DNA of 56,415 bases from Saccharofermentans sp. (GTDB lineage Bacteria > Bacillota > Clostridia > Saccharofermentanales > Saccharofermentanaceae): positions 1 through 56,415 of the forward strand of contig JAIKYD010000027.1 in NCBI GenBank assembly GCA_024683485.1, given 5' to 3'. Each line of letters opens with the position of its first letter. Position 1 is the stretch's first letter. Of the stretch, positions 43,165-52,229 are shown one piece after another. Under the pieces are notes generated by a model. The model had not been told where the DNA came from and ran no database searches. It saw nothing but the letters and a program-made list of their open reading frames with translations. Made by a program: the position numbers and the translations under genes.

Positions 43165-43779
43165 ATGAAGATCTATGATATCTCACAGGAAGTATTTGGA
43201 TGCGCGGTTTATCCCGGTGATCCTTCCCCGGAGAGGATCGAAATGCTTAAGATCAAAGACGGTGCAGTCTGCAATCTGACCGCTCTGAAAATGTGTGCAC
43301 ATAACGGAACCCATGTTGATGCACCTTATCATTTTGTTGATGGCGGAAAGACTATCGATCAGGTGGACCTGAAGAGATTCACGGGTTATGCATATGTCGC
43401 ATCTCATGAAGGTGATCTTACTGCGGAGGATGCTGAAGCAATCATCAAAGATGCCAGGGAAGCAGCTAAGTATTTTAAAGCTGATGATTGTGACTGCTAT
43501 AACAGAATTCTGGTTAAAGGAGATGCAACAGTAACTGAAGAGGCGGCAAAAGTCTTTGCGGATAATCAGATCCTTTTATTTGGAAACGAATCACAGACAG
43601 TCGGTCCACTTGAAGCACCGATGGCAGTTCACCTGATAATGCTGGGTGCGGAGATAGTTCTTCTTGAAGGTATCAGACTGAGTGAAGTTATGGACGGAGT
43701 GTATTTTCTGAATTCGGCACCGGTTAATCTGGGCGGTGCGGACGGAGCTCCCTGCAGGGCTCTTCTTATGGAATTCTGA
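43165..43779 (+). CDS. Cyclase-family metal hydrolase (kynurenine-formamidase-like)
   Basis: A 204-aa protein of the cyclase superfamily. The metal site HNGTHVDAPYHFVDGGKTID is intact (His-x3-His-x-Asp), and the start KIYDISQEVFGCAVYPGDP is typical. Bacterial KynB homologues hydrolyse N-formylkynurenine, but others hydrolyse amides or esters, so the substrate is open. GGAGG precedes the ATG. A GNAT gene follows 18 bases on. Confidence 0.88.
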   Translation: MKIYDISQEVFGCAVYPGDPSPERIEMLKIKDGAVCNLTALKMCAHNGTHVDAPYHFVDGGKTIDQVDLKRFTGYAYVASHEGDLTAEDAEAIIKDAREAAKYFKADDCDCYNRILVKGDATVTEEAAKVFADNQILLFGNESQTVGPLEAPMAVHLIMLGAEIVLLEGIRLSEVMDGVYFLNSAPVNLGGADGAPCRALLMEF

Positions 43780-43797
43780 CAGGGGAGATGATGATTT

Positions 43798-44226
43798 ATG
43801 ACAGATTATGAGATTACAGACTACATAACACCTGAAGAATATATGGAGATGCGCCGCAGTGTCGGCTGGAGTGAGTTTCCGCTCGAAGAGGCTGAGAAAG
43901 GACTGAAGAACTCTTTTATCATTGCATGTTTTCGAGTTGACGGAAAACCTGTGGGAATAGGAAGGGCTATATCCGACTGCGGTTATGTTGTATATATTGC
44001 TGACGTTATTGTGGTACCTGAATACCAGGGGAACGGTCTTGGCAGAATGATAATGAGTACTCTTCTCGGTAAGATCAAGGAATCAATGAAGCCAGGTTAC
44101 AGGGTAATGATCAGTCTTCTGGCTGCTAAAGGCAAAGAGGGTTTCTACAAAAAGTTCGGATTTGTTGACAGACCTGATGAAAATTTCGGGTGCGGTATGC
44201 ATCAATGGCTTGAAGGCAATGAATAA
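43798..44226 (+). CDS. GNAT N-acetyltransferase
   Basis: A 142-aa GNAT: KPVGIGRAISDCGYVVYIAD, then VIVVPEYQGNGLGRMIMSTL with the Q-G-N-G-L-G acetyl-CoA loop, and GKEGFYKKFGF at the end. Probably cotranscribed with the cyclase gene. Confidence 0.88.
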   Translation: MTDYEITDYITPEEYMEMRRSVGWSEFPLEEAEKGLKNSFIIACFRVDGKPVGIGRAISDCGYVVYIADVIVVPEYQGNGLGRMIMSTLLGKIKESMKPGYRVMISLLAAKGKEGFYKKFGFVDRPDENFGCGMHQWLEGNE

Positions 44227-44334
44227 ACGAATATGAATAAGGTTAACTTTCGATATACAAGGCTTGGAACTGTGGAAACCAATTAAAATGATAGTACAAT
44301 AATTAAAAGCGTTTTATATTCTAAAGGTGGATAT

Positions 44335-45741
44335 ATGGACTACAGAAATCTCTTGGAAAGTTTCAGTGGTGTGGCAGCGGTACTTGCTGTCAATATCAAG
44401 ATTGAACATGGTGATGAGAGATATACCATTGTAGACGGCAACGATGCTTACAAGAGGACCGTTGTTAAATCCATTGAAGATTTTGAGACAAATGTGCCAT
44501 ACACGAAGTACATTATGCAGTCCTCAAATTTTGAGGCTTTATGCGACACTTGTGTAAACACGGGCAAGCCGGTTCATACATATTTTGATATCGAGTTGTA
44601 CAATGCGTGGATGGAGGTATTCTATATGCCTCTTAAATCCGACGACCCCGATGTGAAGCTGATATTCTTCTCTTATGAGATGAATCCAAAGGCCGATGTG
44701 GATAAACTTGCCGACATATCCTCCGAGACGGCGACCAACGTTATCAAGACATGCTTAAAGCTTAGAGAGACTGCTGATTTCCGTGAGTCGATGAAGGCTG
44801 TCATTAAGGATATCCGCCAGCAGTTCGGCTCGCAGAGATGCAGTGTTCTGCTTACCGATTATGAGAAGAGAGAGTATTCTCTACTGTGTGAGGATTAAGA
44901 TCCTGATGATCCGTCACAGATGCCGATGGAATCTTTCCTTACAGAAGAGTTCTATGCAGTTATCGAGACCTGGCCCAGACTGATCAACAAGAGCATTTGC
45001 TTTGTTATTACGTGTGACAGGGATATGGATGAAGCCTATAAGATCGCTCCTGAGTGGATCGACTCGCTTAGGTATGCCGGAGTCAAAAGTCTTGTAATCT
45101 ATCCTCTCAGATCAGACAACAAGACTATCGGATATATCTGGGCAGGCAATTTCCCGACTGAGAAGACTCTCATGATCAAGGAGATGCTAGGACTTACTTC
45201 ATTCATTCTTTCTGCTGAAGTTGCTAATGACCAGAACGTCCGTAAGATGAAGATTATGAGTTCCACAGATCTTCTTACCGGTGTTTATAACCGTAATGCC
45301 ATGAACAACAGGATCAGTGAGGATGTCAGCGGTATAAATCTAATAAGGAAGCCGTTCGGTGTATTCTTCATCGATGTTAACGGTCTTAAGACTATCAATG
45401 ATACACAGGGTCACCTTGCAGGCGACAATCTGCTCAAGGATGTTGCAGCAACACTCAAAGAGCTTAAAGGAAAGAATATCGAGATATACCGCGTAGGCGG
45501 CGATGAATTCCTGATCATTACTCCAGGCATGTCTCCCGCTGAATTCCTCAAATTGGAGAAGGAATTCATGAATAACTGCGAGCGTCCCAACAGAGCTCAT
45601 TTTGCAGTTGGTTCATGCCACAGCGATGAACATGATGATATCCGCAAAGCAATGCAGAAAGCGGATTCCAGGATGTACGAGGTCAAAGAGAAATATTACT
45701 CGAGACATCCCGAGTATGAGTGGCATAACAAGCTTGTATAA
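44335..45741 (+). pseudogene. PAS/GAF-GGDEF diguanylate cyclase interrupted by one in-frame TAA
   Basis: One frame of 469 codons with a single TAA at 44896-44898. Before it: a PAS-like domain (residues about 1-125; ELYNAWMEVFYMPLKSDD) and the start of a GAF domain (SQRCSVLLTDYEKREYSLLCED, broken at about residue 187). After it the text continues directly as DPDDPSQMPMESFLTEEFYA, the rest of the GAF domain, and a GGDEF domain with LTGVYNRNAMNN, DVNGLKTINDTQGHLAGDN and an intact YRVGGDEFLII. The domain itself is cut, so a nonsense mutation or sequencing error is more likely than two natural genes. A fragment from ATG 44920 would still hold the whole cyclase domain. Confidence 0.82.
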
Positions 45742-45769
45742 CTTACCCGTAAAATCAAGATGATTATCC

Positions 45770-48376
45770 TTATACGCGGAACTTTTCCATGCGGATAAGA
45801 TGTTCTTCATCCGGTTCTGTTATCCCGTTCTTGTAGTTATATCCCATCTTGAGATAGAAGGGGACACCTGTAATAGAAGCAGGTATCTCGATACGTCTTG
45901 CCCGTATGAAGAATTCATCTTTCTCGAGTGTGTTGATTATGAAATGACCGACACCCATATGCTGATATTCAGGCAGCACGAAAATCGTGAACAGACTGCT
46001 CTCATCTTCCTTGCCCCAGTAAGGACCGATGGCACCGCAACCTATGATCGAACCTCCAAGTTCGACGACATAGAAATGTGTCCATGAAGCGCGCTCAAGG
46101 ACGTGTTCCGGAGTCTCGGTCTCTATCAGTTTATCCATCAATTCCTTTGGATAATCCTTGGTGTTCGAGATGATGATCGTTCTTCTTATAAGTTGGGAAA
46201 CAGCCTCAGCATCACGTTTCTCTAAGCGTCTGGCGGAAAGCCTGCGGTCCTGTTGTTCATGCACTGGTGCTGCAACAACCTGAGCGGGCACAGGAGTTGT
46301 AACAACCTGTGGTTGTTGAACAGCCTGTTGCTGAGGAACTGTCTGCGGCAGTGAAGCTGTCTGTGGAGCGGTTTCCGTAGAAACTTTGGATATTCTTAAC
46401 TCATATTCTTCTTTAGGCATCGGTTTGGCGTAGTAATATCCCTGGATCATACTGCAGCCTTCCGCAGCCAGGAAATCAACCTGTTCCTGATCTTCGACGC
46501 CTTCTGCAACAGTTGTCATGTTAAGTTTTTTCGCAAGCTGAAGAGCCTCGGATACAACGATCTCGGTTCTTTCATTATCCTTGTCACCTCTGAAGAAACC
46601 GGCATCGAGCTTTAAGATATCAAGAGGCATATCCTTAAGTGAATTGAGTGAGGAATAGCCGGAACCGAAGTCATCCATGGAGACGAGGAAACCATATTCC
46701 TTGAGTTTTGTGATTGTCGTGAGCATCAATTTCTTATCATCGAAGAAAGCGCTTTCGGTAAGTTCGATCTCGATGAGGTCGTGCGGTGCACCTTCCTTGT
46801 CAACCATATCTCTGATCTGCTCTGCGAGGTTCGTCTCGCCGAAATGTGCACGAGAGATGTTAACTGATACAGGTACGCATTTCCTGCCTTCATCAAGCCA
46901 CTTCTTTTGGTCTCTGGCAACATGCGTGACCATATAATGATCGATCTCGGTTATAAAACCGCTGTTCTCGAATATAGGAATGAATCTGCCCGGTGCGACA
47001 AACCCCAGATCTTCAGAGACCCATCTGATCAGAGCTTCGGCGCCCATCAGTTCATTAGTGCGCGGATCATACTTGGGCTGGTAATAGACCTTGAATTCTT
47101 CTTTCTCAACAGCTTCTCTTTGTCTCTCGGTAACGGTATCGATCCACTTCTCGTCTTCAACGAGCTTGCTGTCAAAGAACGCAATACCTGTATCGTCAGT
47201 ACCTTCTAAAGTCATGCGGGCAGTGGATGCATTATTGTAGAGCAGATCGATGTCAGCCTTTTTCTTTATTTTGGGATCGATCATGCAAACGCCTGCCTGG
47301 AACTTGAAGTCGTGGTCACCGCCAATGGATTCAAGGCTCTTGATGATCCTTTCAAGTCTTGATCTTGCCTCATCCTCATCGGCAGCTTTCATCAGGATAG
47401 GGAAATTGGAGATAGTGCTGTGCGCACAGATCTCGTTTTTATCAAGGAAGATACAGATAGTCTTCCAGATATTCTTCAGAGTCTGTTCTCCAAGGTCAAC
47501 AGAATGGCAAAGAACGAAATTCCTGTATCTGACAAATGAAAGGCTTACGATAGCATACTGCGTGCTGCCTCTTCTTTTCTTCAGGATCTCCTTGCTCTTC
47601 AAAGCAAACCAGAACCAGTTGCGGTTACCGGTTATATTGTCCTTGAAGACTATCTTTCTCATATTTCTGTTGTTCTTATGAGTTCTTATTATGCTCGAAA
47701 TGATAACGATAAAGATAATAAAGACAAGGACATAAGCTATACCGAAATACAGCGCAAAGTAACCGATATCATTCTGCGACATATCCAGATAGGTCTTAAA
47801 TGCAATTATCTCAGTATTGTTCTTTACATAAAAAGCAGTCCAGTATGGAATCGAATATGTAGTCTTTTGCTCAAGCAGCTTTACGAAGAATTCCCTGGGC
47901 GCATGGAAAAGGATCTCAAACAGATCAGGTTTTATCGAGTTCTCATTAACGATAATGAGAGTGCCCTTCTTATCCGGATAGAAAACAGCCCCGTCATCTT
48001 CTTCCTCATCCTTCATTATCTTGATCGAGATCTTCGAATCGCTGTCAGATTCTTTATTGCTTAACACGATCGAATTATCACAGTTTGAATGGAGAATACT
48101 ATATGAAGTATCGAAGATTATGCATTCGTGGCTGGCATTGCTGTAATACTGCAGCATCTGATCAACATTGTCTTCAGATGTCCGTTCATAAACATCTGCC
48201 ATGCGCCTGGTGTTCTCAGTCTCGGTCTTCGCCTTAAGATTAGATGTGTATTCAGCAAGTGCCTCAACTGAAAGTGAGATGAGTGAAATGCAGATTAAGA
48301 AAACGAACGTGTAGAAGATCAGCGGAATTGCGATCCAGTTCTTTGGAAGCTTGTATCTTTGATCTCTTTTTGCCAT
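45770..48376 (-). CDS. Membrane GGDEF(degenerate)-EAL phosphodiesterase fused to a C-terminal GNAT
   Basis: An 868-aa protein. Helix 1 at about 15-37, extracytoplasmic sensor (about 38-203), helix 2 at about 204-231, degenerate GGDEF (about 240-400, with TISNF where GGDEF should be), EAL domain (about 420-660), a Q/P/V-rich linker (about 675-725) and a GNAT (about 725-868). The EAL site is complete: GAEALIRW, ELTESAFF, SMDDFGSGYSSL, LKLDAGFF, VAEGVEDQEQ and QGYYYAKPMP, so it should hydrolyse c-di-GMP. The GNAT has LFTIFVLPEYQHMGVGHFII and VPFYLKMGYNY. I know no standard EAL-GNAT architecture. It converges on the interrupted GGDEF gene. Confidence 0.88.
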   Translation of the reverse strand: MAKRDQRYKLPKNWIAIPLIFYTFVFLICISLISLSVEALAEYTSNLKAKTETENTRRMADVYERTSEDNVDQMLQYYSNASHECIIFDTSYSILHSNCDNSIVLSNKESDSDSKISIKIMKDEEEDDGAVFYPDKKGTLIIVNENSIKPDLFEILFHAPREFFVKLLEQKTTYSIPYWTAFYVKNNTEIIAFKTYLDMSQNDIGYFALYFGIAYVLVFIIFIVIISSIIRTHKNNRNMRKIVFKDNITGNRNWFWFALKSKEILKKRRGSTQYAIVSLSFVRYRNFVLCHSVDLGEQTLKNIWKTICIFLDKNEICAHSTISNFPILMKAADEDEARSRLERIIKSLESIGGDHDFKFQAGVCMIDPKIKKKADIDLLYNNASTARMTLEGTDDTGIAFFDSKLVEDEKWIDTVTERQREAVEKEEFKVYYQPKYDPRTNELMGAEALIRWVSEDLGFVAPGRFIPIFENSGFITEIDHYMVTHVARDQKKWLDEGRKCVPVSVNISRAHFGETNLAEQIRDMVDKEGAPHDLIEIELTESAFFDDKKLMLTTITKLKEYGFLVSMDDFGSGYSSLNSLKDMPLDILKLDAGFFRGDKDNERTEIVVSEALQLAKKLNMTTVAEGVEDQEQVDFLAAEGCSMIQGYYYAKPMPKEEYELRISKVSTETAPQTASLPQTVPQQQAVQQPQVVTTPVPAQVVAAPVHEQQDRRLSARRLEKRDAEAVSQLIRRTIIISNTKDYPKELMDKLIETETPEHVLERASWTHFYVVELGGSIIGCGAIGPYWGKEDESSLFTIFVLPEYQHMGVGHFIINTLEKDEFFIRARRIEIPASITGVPFYLKMGYNYKNGITEPDEEHLIRMEKFRV

Positions 48377-48515
48377 ATTAACTATCCATCCCTGATAAAT
48401 ATGCCTGGATTATATCACTCGGAAAAAGCGAAAAAACTGATGGTGCATATAATTAAGAAAGATTTAAGAATGACTGATAAGAATGACTGAAACAGAGATA
48501 TTTTTCCGGAACAGA

Positions 48516-48911
48516 TCAGGAATTCTTCGCTTTCATCTTCTCGCATTCAGGACAGGTTGACATCGGAGTTAATGACAGAACTGATTCCTTCTTGTATCCG
48601 CACTTAGAACATATAAAAACATATTTTGAGAAAACACCGCCCATTGAGGTGCTGACGAGCCATGTGCCCTCAGAATCATCTTTCTCCTGGGGCTGTCCAT
48701 CAGGAGTATTATTCTCATTGTGATTGAAAACGCTTAGTACGCCGGGAATCCCTGCAGTTTCCTCACCAAACCAGGTTCTGGGCTTGGGTTCTTCAAATGT
48801 GCATCCGGTTCTATAGAAAGGACATGCATAACAACTGTCCATATTAATACAAAGCCTGTAAATGCCTTTCAGTAACTGATCTACCCGTTGATCATTGTTG
48901 TCATTACTCAT
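48516..48911 (-). CDS. Cysteine-rich zinc-ribbon protein of unknown function
   Basis: A 131-aa protein. The N-terminal part has CYACPFYRTGC (residues about 28-38). The middle is acidic and Asn/Gly rich, and the end has a zinc ribbon FICSKCGYKK ... STCPECEKM. Both halves could bind metal. A family is not recognised. It lies upstream of, and divergent from, the ATPase gene at 49133. Confidence 0.65.
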   Translation of the reverse strand: MSNDNNDQRVDQLLKGIYRLCINMDSCYACPFYRTGCTFEEPKPRTWFGEETAGIPGVLSVFNHNENNTPDGQPQEKDDSEGTWLVSTSMGGVFSKYVFICSKCGYKKESVLSLTPMSTCPECEKMKAKNS

Positions 48912-49132
48912 TGGCTATACTCCTTAACAACAAATAAGCCGAATGATTCACCAATATGGGAATGTTATTCAAGTTGTAATGTTTTCGGGCTTTTCAACCG
49001 TTTTTACACTGTGATTATATCACGCTGGGGTAAATAGTATCAACGGCACAGGCATATAAGATCAGGAATACTTTAAATAATTTTCAAGCGTGATAGTATT
49101 AAGATAATGATGTAAGAGGGAGGTAGCCGTTT

Positions 49133-50335
49133 ATGATTCTCGGAATAGAGATTGAGAACTTCGATGTTTTCGACAGTGACAAAGCGGGGATCCTGATCGA
49201 TGCTTATATGCAGGTCAGAGACGGGAACGGTTCATATAACAGCCTTCGTGGTCTCAATGCTTTTATCGGGCGCAATAATACGGGAAAGACATCTTTTATG
49301 GGGTGTATGGCTTTCCTTAAAGACTGTATTACTCAAGGATGTGCGGTTGCATCCATAAGTTACGGCAGACCCGGATTTGCGAACATGACACCTGACATAT
49401 CCAGTCCTTCTGTATTCAGAGTGTTCTTCAAACTTGAGGACAAAAAGACCGGGGAGCCAAAGTTCATCCAGTATGAACTCGGAATAGTTACGAGCAGGTA
49501 TATGAGCCCTGTGATAGATGAGGAAAGAGTAATCCTTATTACTGAAACTGACGGAATAAAAAAGCCTCTTACCATTCTTGATATGAAGGGCGGGGAAGGC
49601 TCGATAATAAATCTTGAAGATTGTCCGGACAAGGCAATGATAGGAGTTGAGGACGAGCATCTTACTGCACTGAGCCTTTATGGAAAGATAACGGGATACA
49701 GGGATTTTGTTCTTCTTTATAAGGAGATATCCACATGGTTCTTCTGCAGTTTTTCTTCAGAGGAACAGAGTTCGTATTTCTATGAGGGCGGTGCCCCGGG
49801 CGGTCATAAGCATCTTAACAGCACAGGTTCAAATGTAGGAAATGTCCTTGAATACCTGAAGATGAAAGACGAGGAAGAATATGAGCGTATCGTTACGGAG
49901 ATCAAGGATAAGATCCCGGCGATGAAGCGCAAGAAGAATCTTCCTCTGGCTCTTAAGGAGAGCCCTGACAAACTGTTTTTGTATCTTCTCCTGCTCCGTG
50001 ATGTGAATCCGCGTTCAACGATCTTTATCGAGACACCGGATAAGGATCTCTATCATGATATGGTTGATGTCCTTAGCGATGAGATGCGTGATTACACGAT
50101 GAAGAATCATTATTGCCAGATCATATTTTCGACGCACAATCCGTACATTATCGAATCACTGTCTCCGAAGGAGATATGGATATTCGAGAGATCATTTGAG
50201 CAGGATAACGGCGATGTCAGCATACGCTGCGCAGGTGAGGATCCACTCGTTGTGGAGATGTTCCATCAGGGTGTCGGAATGGGTGCCATCTGGTATGGCG
50301 GACACCTTGATTCAAGACCTGAAGAAGGAGACTGA
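49133..50335 (+). CDS. ABC/SMC-type AAA ATPase (OLD-like), first gene of a two-gene module
   Basis: A 400-aa ATPase of the AAA_21/AAA_15 type. Walker A GRNNTGKT at residues 46-53 follows LRGLNAFI. A late Walker-B-like strand RSTIFIETPDKDLY is followed by IIFSTHNPYIIESL (STHNP at 333-337), the H-loop of this family. The middle carries a 200-residue insertion. GGGAGG lies about 10 bases before the ATG. A TOPRIM-like gene starts 11 bases after the stop. ATPase plus TOPRIM partners (OLD, RloA/B, PARIS AriA/AriB) are anti-phage systems, so this pair is a candidate, although no other defence genes are near. GTGAT-TAT-ATCAC at 49011-49023 may be an operator. Confidence 0.8.
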   Translation: MILGIEIENFDVFDSDKAGILIDAYMQVRDGNGSYNSLRGLNAFIGRNNTGKTSFMGCMAFLKDCITQGCAVASISYGRPGFANMTPDISSPSVFRVFFKLEDKKTGEPKFIQYELGIVTSRYMSPVIDEERVILITETDGIKKPLTILDMKGGEGSIINLEDCPDKAMIGVEDEHLTALSLYGKITGYRDFVLLYKEISTWFFCSFSSEEQSSYFYEGGAPGGHKHLNSTGSNVGNVLEYLKMKDEEEYERIVTEIKDKIPAMKRKKNLPLALKESPDKLFLYLLLLRDVNPRSTIFIETPDKDLYHDMVDVLSDEMRDYTMKNHYCQIIFSTHNPYIIESLSPKEIWIFERSFEQDNGDVSIRCAGEDPLVVEMFHQGVGMGAIWYGGHLDSRPEEGD

Positions 50336-50346
50336 GAACTGGATCC

Positions 50347-51027
50347 ATGCTGATCGAGATATTGTCAGAAGATAAGTCCGGAGCTGTTGTTGTACAGCGT
50401 CTTGCGGAAAGAATAGCAGAGAGTGAAGGCGTTGACGTTGAAGTTAACGTTCATCCACACAGGGGTTGCGGAAGTCTCCCCAAGGACCTGACGGCTATGC
50501 CGCCGAAGTTTGCAAGTTCGCTTCTTGATCTGCTTCCCGCAAAACTCAGAGCATATAATAAGGTATATGGCGGCAGGGATATGATCCTGATAATAGCAAT
50601 GGATTCGGATTCAAATGACCCGCAGGTCATAAGGCAGGAGATATATTCATGTGCATCAAGATTTGCGCCTGACATAAGAAGTGTTGTCGGTCTGAGCACT
50701 GAAGAGATCGAGGCATGGATGCTTGGAGATAAAGCAGCACTTTACAATGCATATCCGGACTTAAGGAAAGATGTTATCGATTCCTATGAGCAGGATTCCG
50801 TATGTGGAACCTGGGAAGTCCTTTGCAGGGCTATCAGTGAGAATGCTGAGGAACTGATAGAGATCGGATATCCTGCAATAGGTCATTACAAGGCTTTATG
50901 GGCAGAGAATATCTCGAGATATATGCTCCCGCAGAAAAATGAATCTCCCAGTTTCAATACCTTCAGGATGGCACTTGTTACTGCGCTTAAGAATCCTGTT
51001 CCGATCTACCGCAAGCGTGACTTCTGA
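50347..51027 (+). CDS. TOPRIM/DUF4276-like protein, second gene of the ATPase module
   Basis: A 226-aa protein. Three blocks fit a TOPRIM-type nuclease core as in DUF4276/DUF4435 partners of defence ATPases: IEILSEDKSGAVVVQRLAER (Glu8), MILIIAMDSDSND (DxD), and VVGLSTEEIEAWMLGD (the EAW motif frequent in these families). Catalytic residues appear present, so metal-dependent nuclease or nicking activity is plausible but inferred. It starts 11 bases after the ATPase gene, and its stop overlaps the hemW start (TGATG), so all three genes are read together. Confidence 0.7.
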   Translation: MLIEILSEDKSGAVVVQRLAERIAESEGVDVEVNVHPHRGCGSLPKDLTAMPPKFASSLLDLLPAKLRAYNKVYGGRDMILIIAMDSDSNDPQVIRQEIYSCASRFAPDIRSVVGLSTEEIEAWMLGDKAALYNAYPDLRKDVIDSYEQDSVCGTWEVLCRAISENAEELIEIGYPAIGHYKALWAENISRYMLPQKNESPSFNTFRMALVTALKNPVPIYRKRDF

Positions 51028-52229
51028 TGGCAAGACACATCTACGTTCATAATCCGTTTTGCGCACGCAAATGTCCGTACTGTGATTTTTATTCTGTCAC
51101 GAAAACATCGCTCTGCGAAGATTTCTATAAAGCGGCGATCAGGGAGACCGGACTTCTCGGTTCTGTTATCAATGGCATTTCAGATTCAGGTGTTTCCTTT
51201 GGTATTGATGATAAGGATACCGTTTATTTCGGAGGCGGCACGCCCTCACTGCCGGACAGCCGGTTTGTCTGTTCTCTGCTTGATGAGATAAGAAGGACTT
51301 TCAATATTGGAGATGATGCAGAAATAACCATAGAGGTGAATCCGTCCTCGGTGAGTGAGGAAAAACTCAATGATTACGTTAAGGCAGGTTTCAACCGCAT
51401 CTCGATAGGAATACAGTCTCTTGACGATAGTGTGCTGAAGACACTCGGAAGACTGCACGATTCAAGGACTGCTGTTGAAGCTGTCCGGAAGATCCAAAAA
51501 GCCGGATTTACCAACATATCTGCAGACCTGATAACAGGAGTCCCGGGTGAGACTCTTGAAGGGACAAAGAACGATATAGATACCTTTTACGGGCTTGGCA
51601 TCAAGCATATAAGCACATATTCCCTGATGATCGAAGAAGGCACTGTGTTCTATGACAGATACAGTAATAACATTGAGGATCTTGTTCCGCCTGAGTCAGA
51701 GCGGATGATGTATCACGGTGTCAGGGATCATCTGGAAGACCTTGGGTATGAAGCTTATGAGATTTCCAACAGTGCTTTTCCCGGATACAGAAGTATTCAT
51801 AATTCATCCTATTGGAATTCATGTGGTTATCTTGCGGTCGGCGCAGGTGCCCACGGTTATACAGGAAATATGAGATATGGTCACAAAGATGATGTTGATG
51901 CATATATAAAGGAAATGACAACTCTTTCTTTAAAGGATTATGAAGACTTCCTTGAAGGAAGAAAAAGTGATCTTGATTCTCTTTATGTTGAGGAGATACT
52001 GACAAGGGAAGACCGGATGAAAGAGGTGCCTTTCTTAAGATTGAGGACAACAGAAGGGATCCTCCTTGATGAATTTTACAGGCAGTTCGGTGTGGAGTTT
52101 GAAGACGTTTTTGCTCAGGCCATTAACTCAAATATCAATAAGGGATTTCTGGAGCGCAAAGAAAGAACGCTCCGGTTAACGCGGAGCGGTCTTGATTTTG
52201 CAAATATTGTAATAGAGGACTTCCTCTGA
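51027..52229 (+). CDS. hemW: Radical-SAM haem chaperone HemW
   Basis: A 400-aa radical SAM enzyme of the HemW (oxygen-independent coproporphyrinogen oxidase-like) family. The cluster motif is HNPFCARKCPYCDFYS (Cys-x3-Cys-x2-Cys) near residue 13; VYFGGGTPSLP is the SAM GGxTP motif; NRISIGIQSLDDSVLKTLGR and ISADLITGVPGET follow. The C-terminal HemW part includes YWNSCGYLAVGAGAHGY. HemW inserts haem into respiratory proteins. It overlaps the TOPRIM-like gene and abuts the convergent acyl-CoA synthetase gene with no gap. Confidence 0.92.
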   Translation: MARHIYVHNPFCARKCPYCDFYSVTKTSLCEDFYKAAIRETGLLGSVINGISDSGVSFGIDDKDTVYFGGGTPSLPDSRFVCSLLDEIRRTFNIGDDAEITIEVNPSSVSEEKLNDYVKAGFNRISIGIQSLDDSVLKTLGRLHDSRTAVEAVRKIQKAGFTNISADLITGVPGETLEGTKNDIDTFYGLGIKHISTYSLMIEEGTVFYDRYSNNIEDLVPPESERMMYHGVRDHLEDLGYEAYEISNSAFPGYRSIHNSSYWNSCGYLAVGAGAHGYTGNMRYGHKDDVDAYIKEMTTLSLKDYEDFLEGRKSDLDSLYVEEILTREDRMKEVPFLRLRTTEGILLDEFYRQFGVEFEDVFAQAINSNINKGFLERKERTLRLTRSGLDFANIVIEDFL

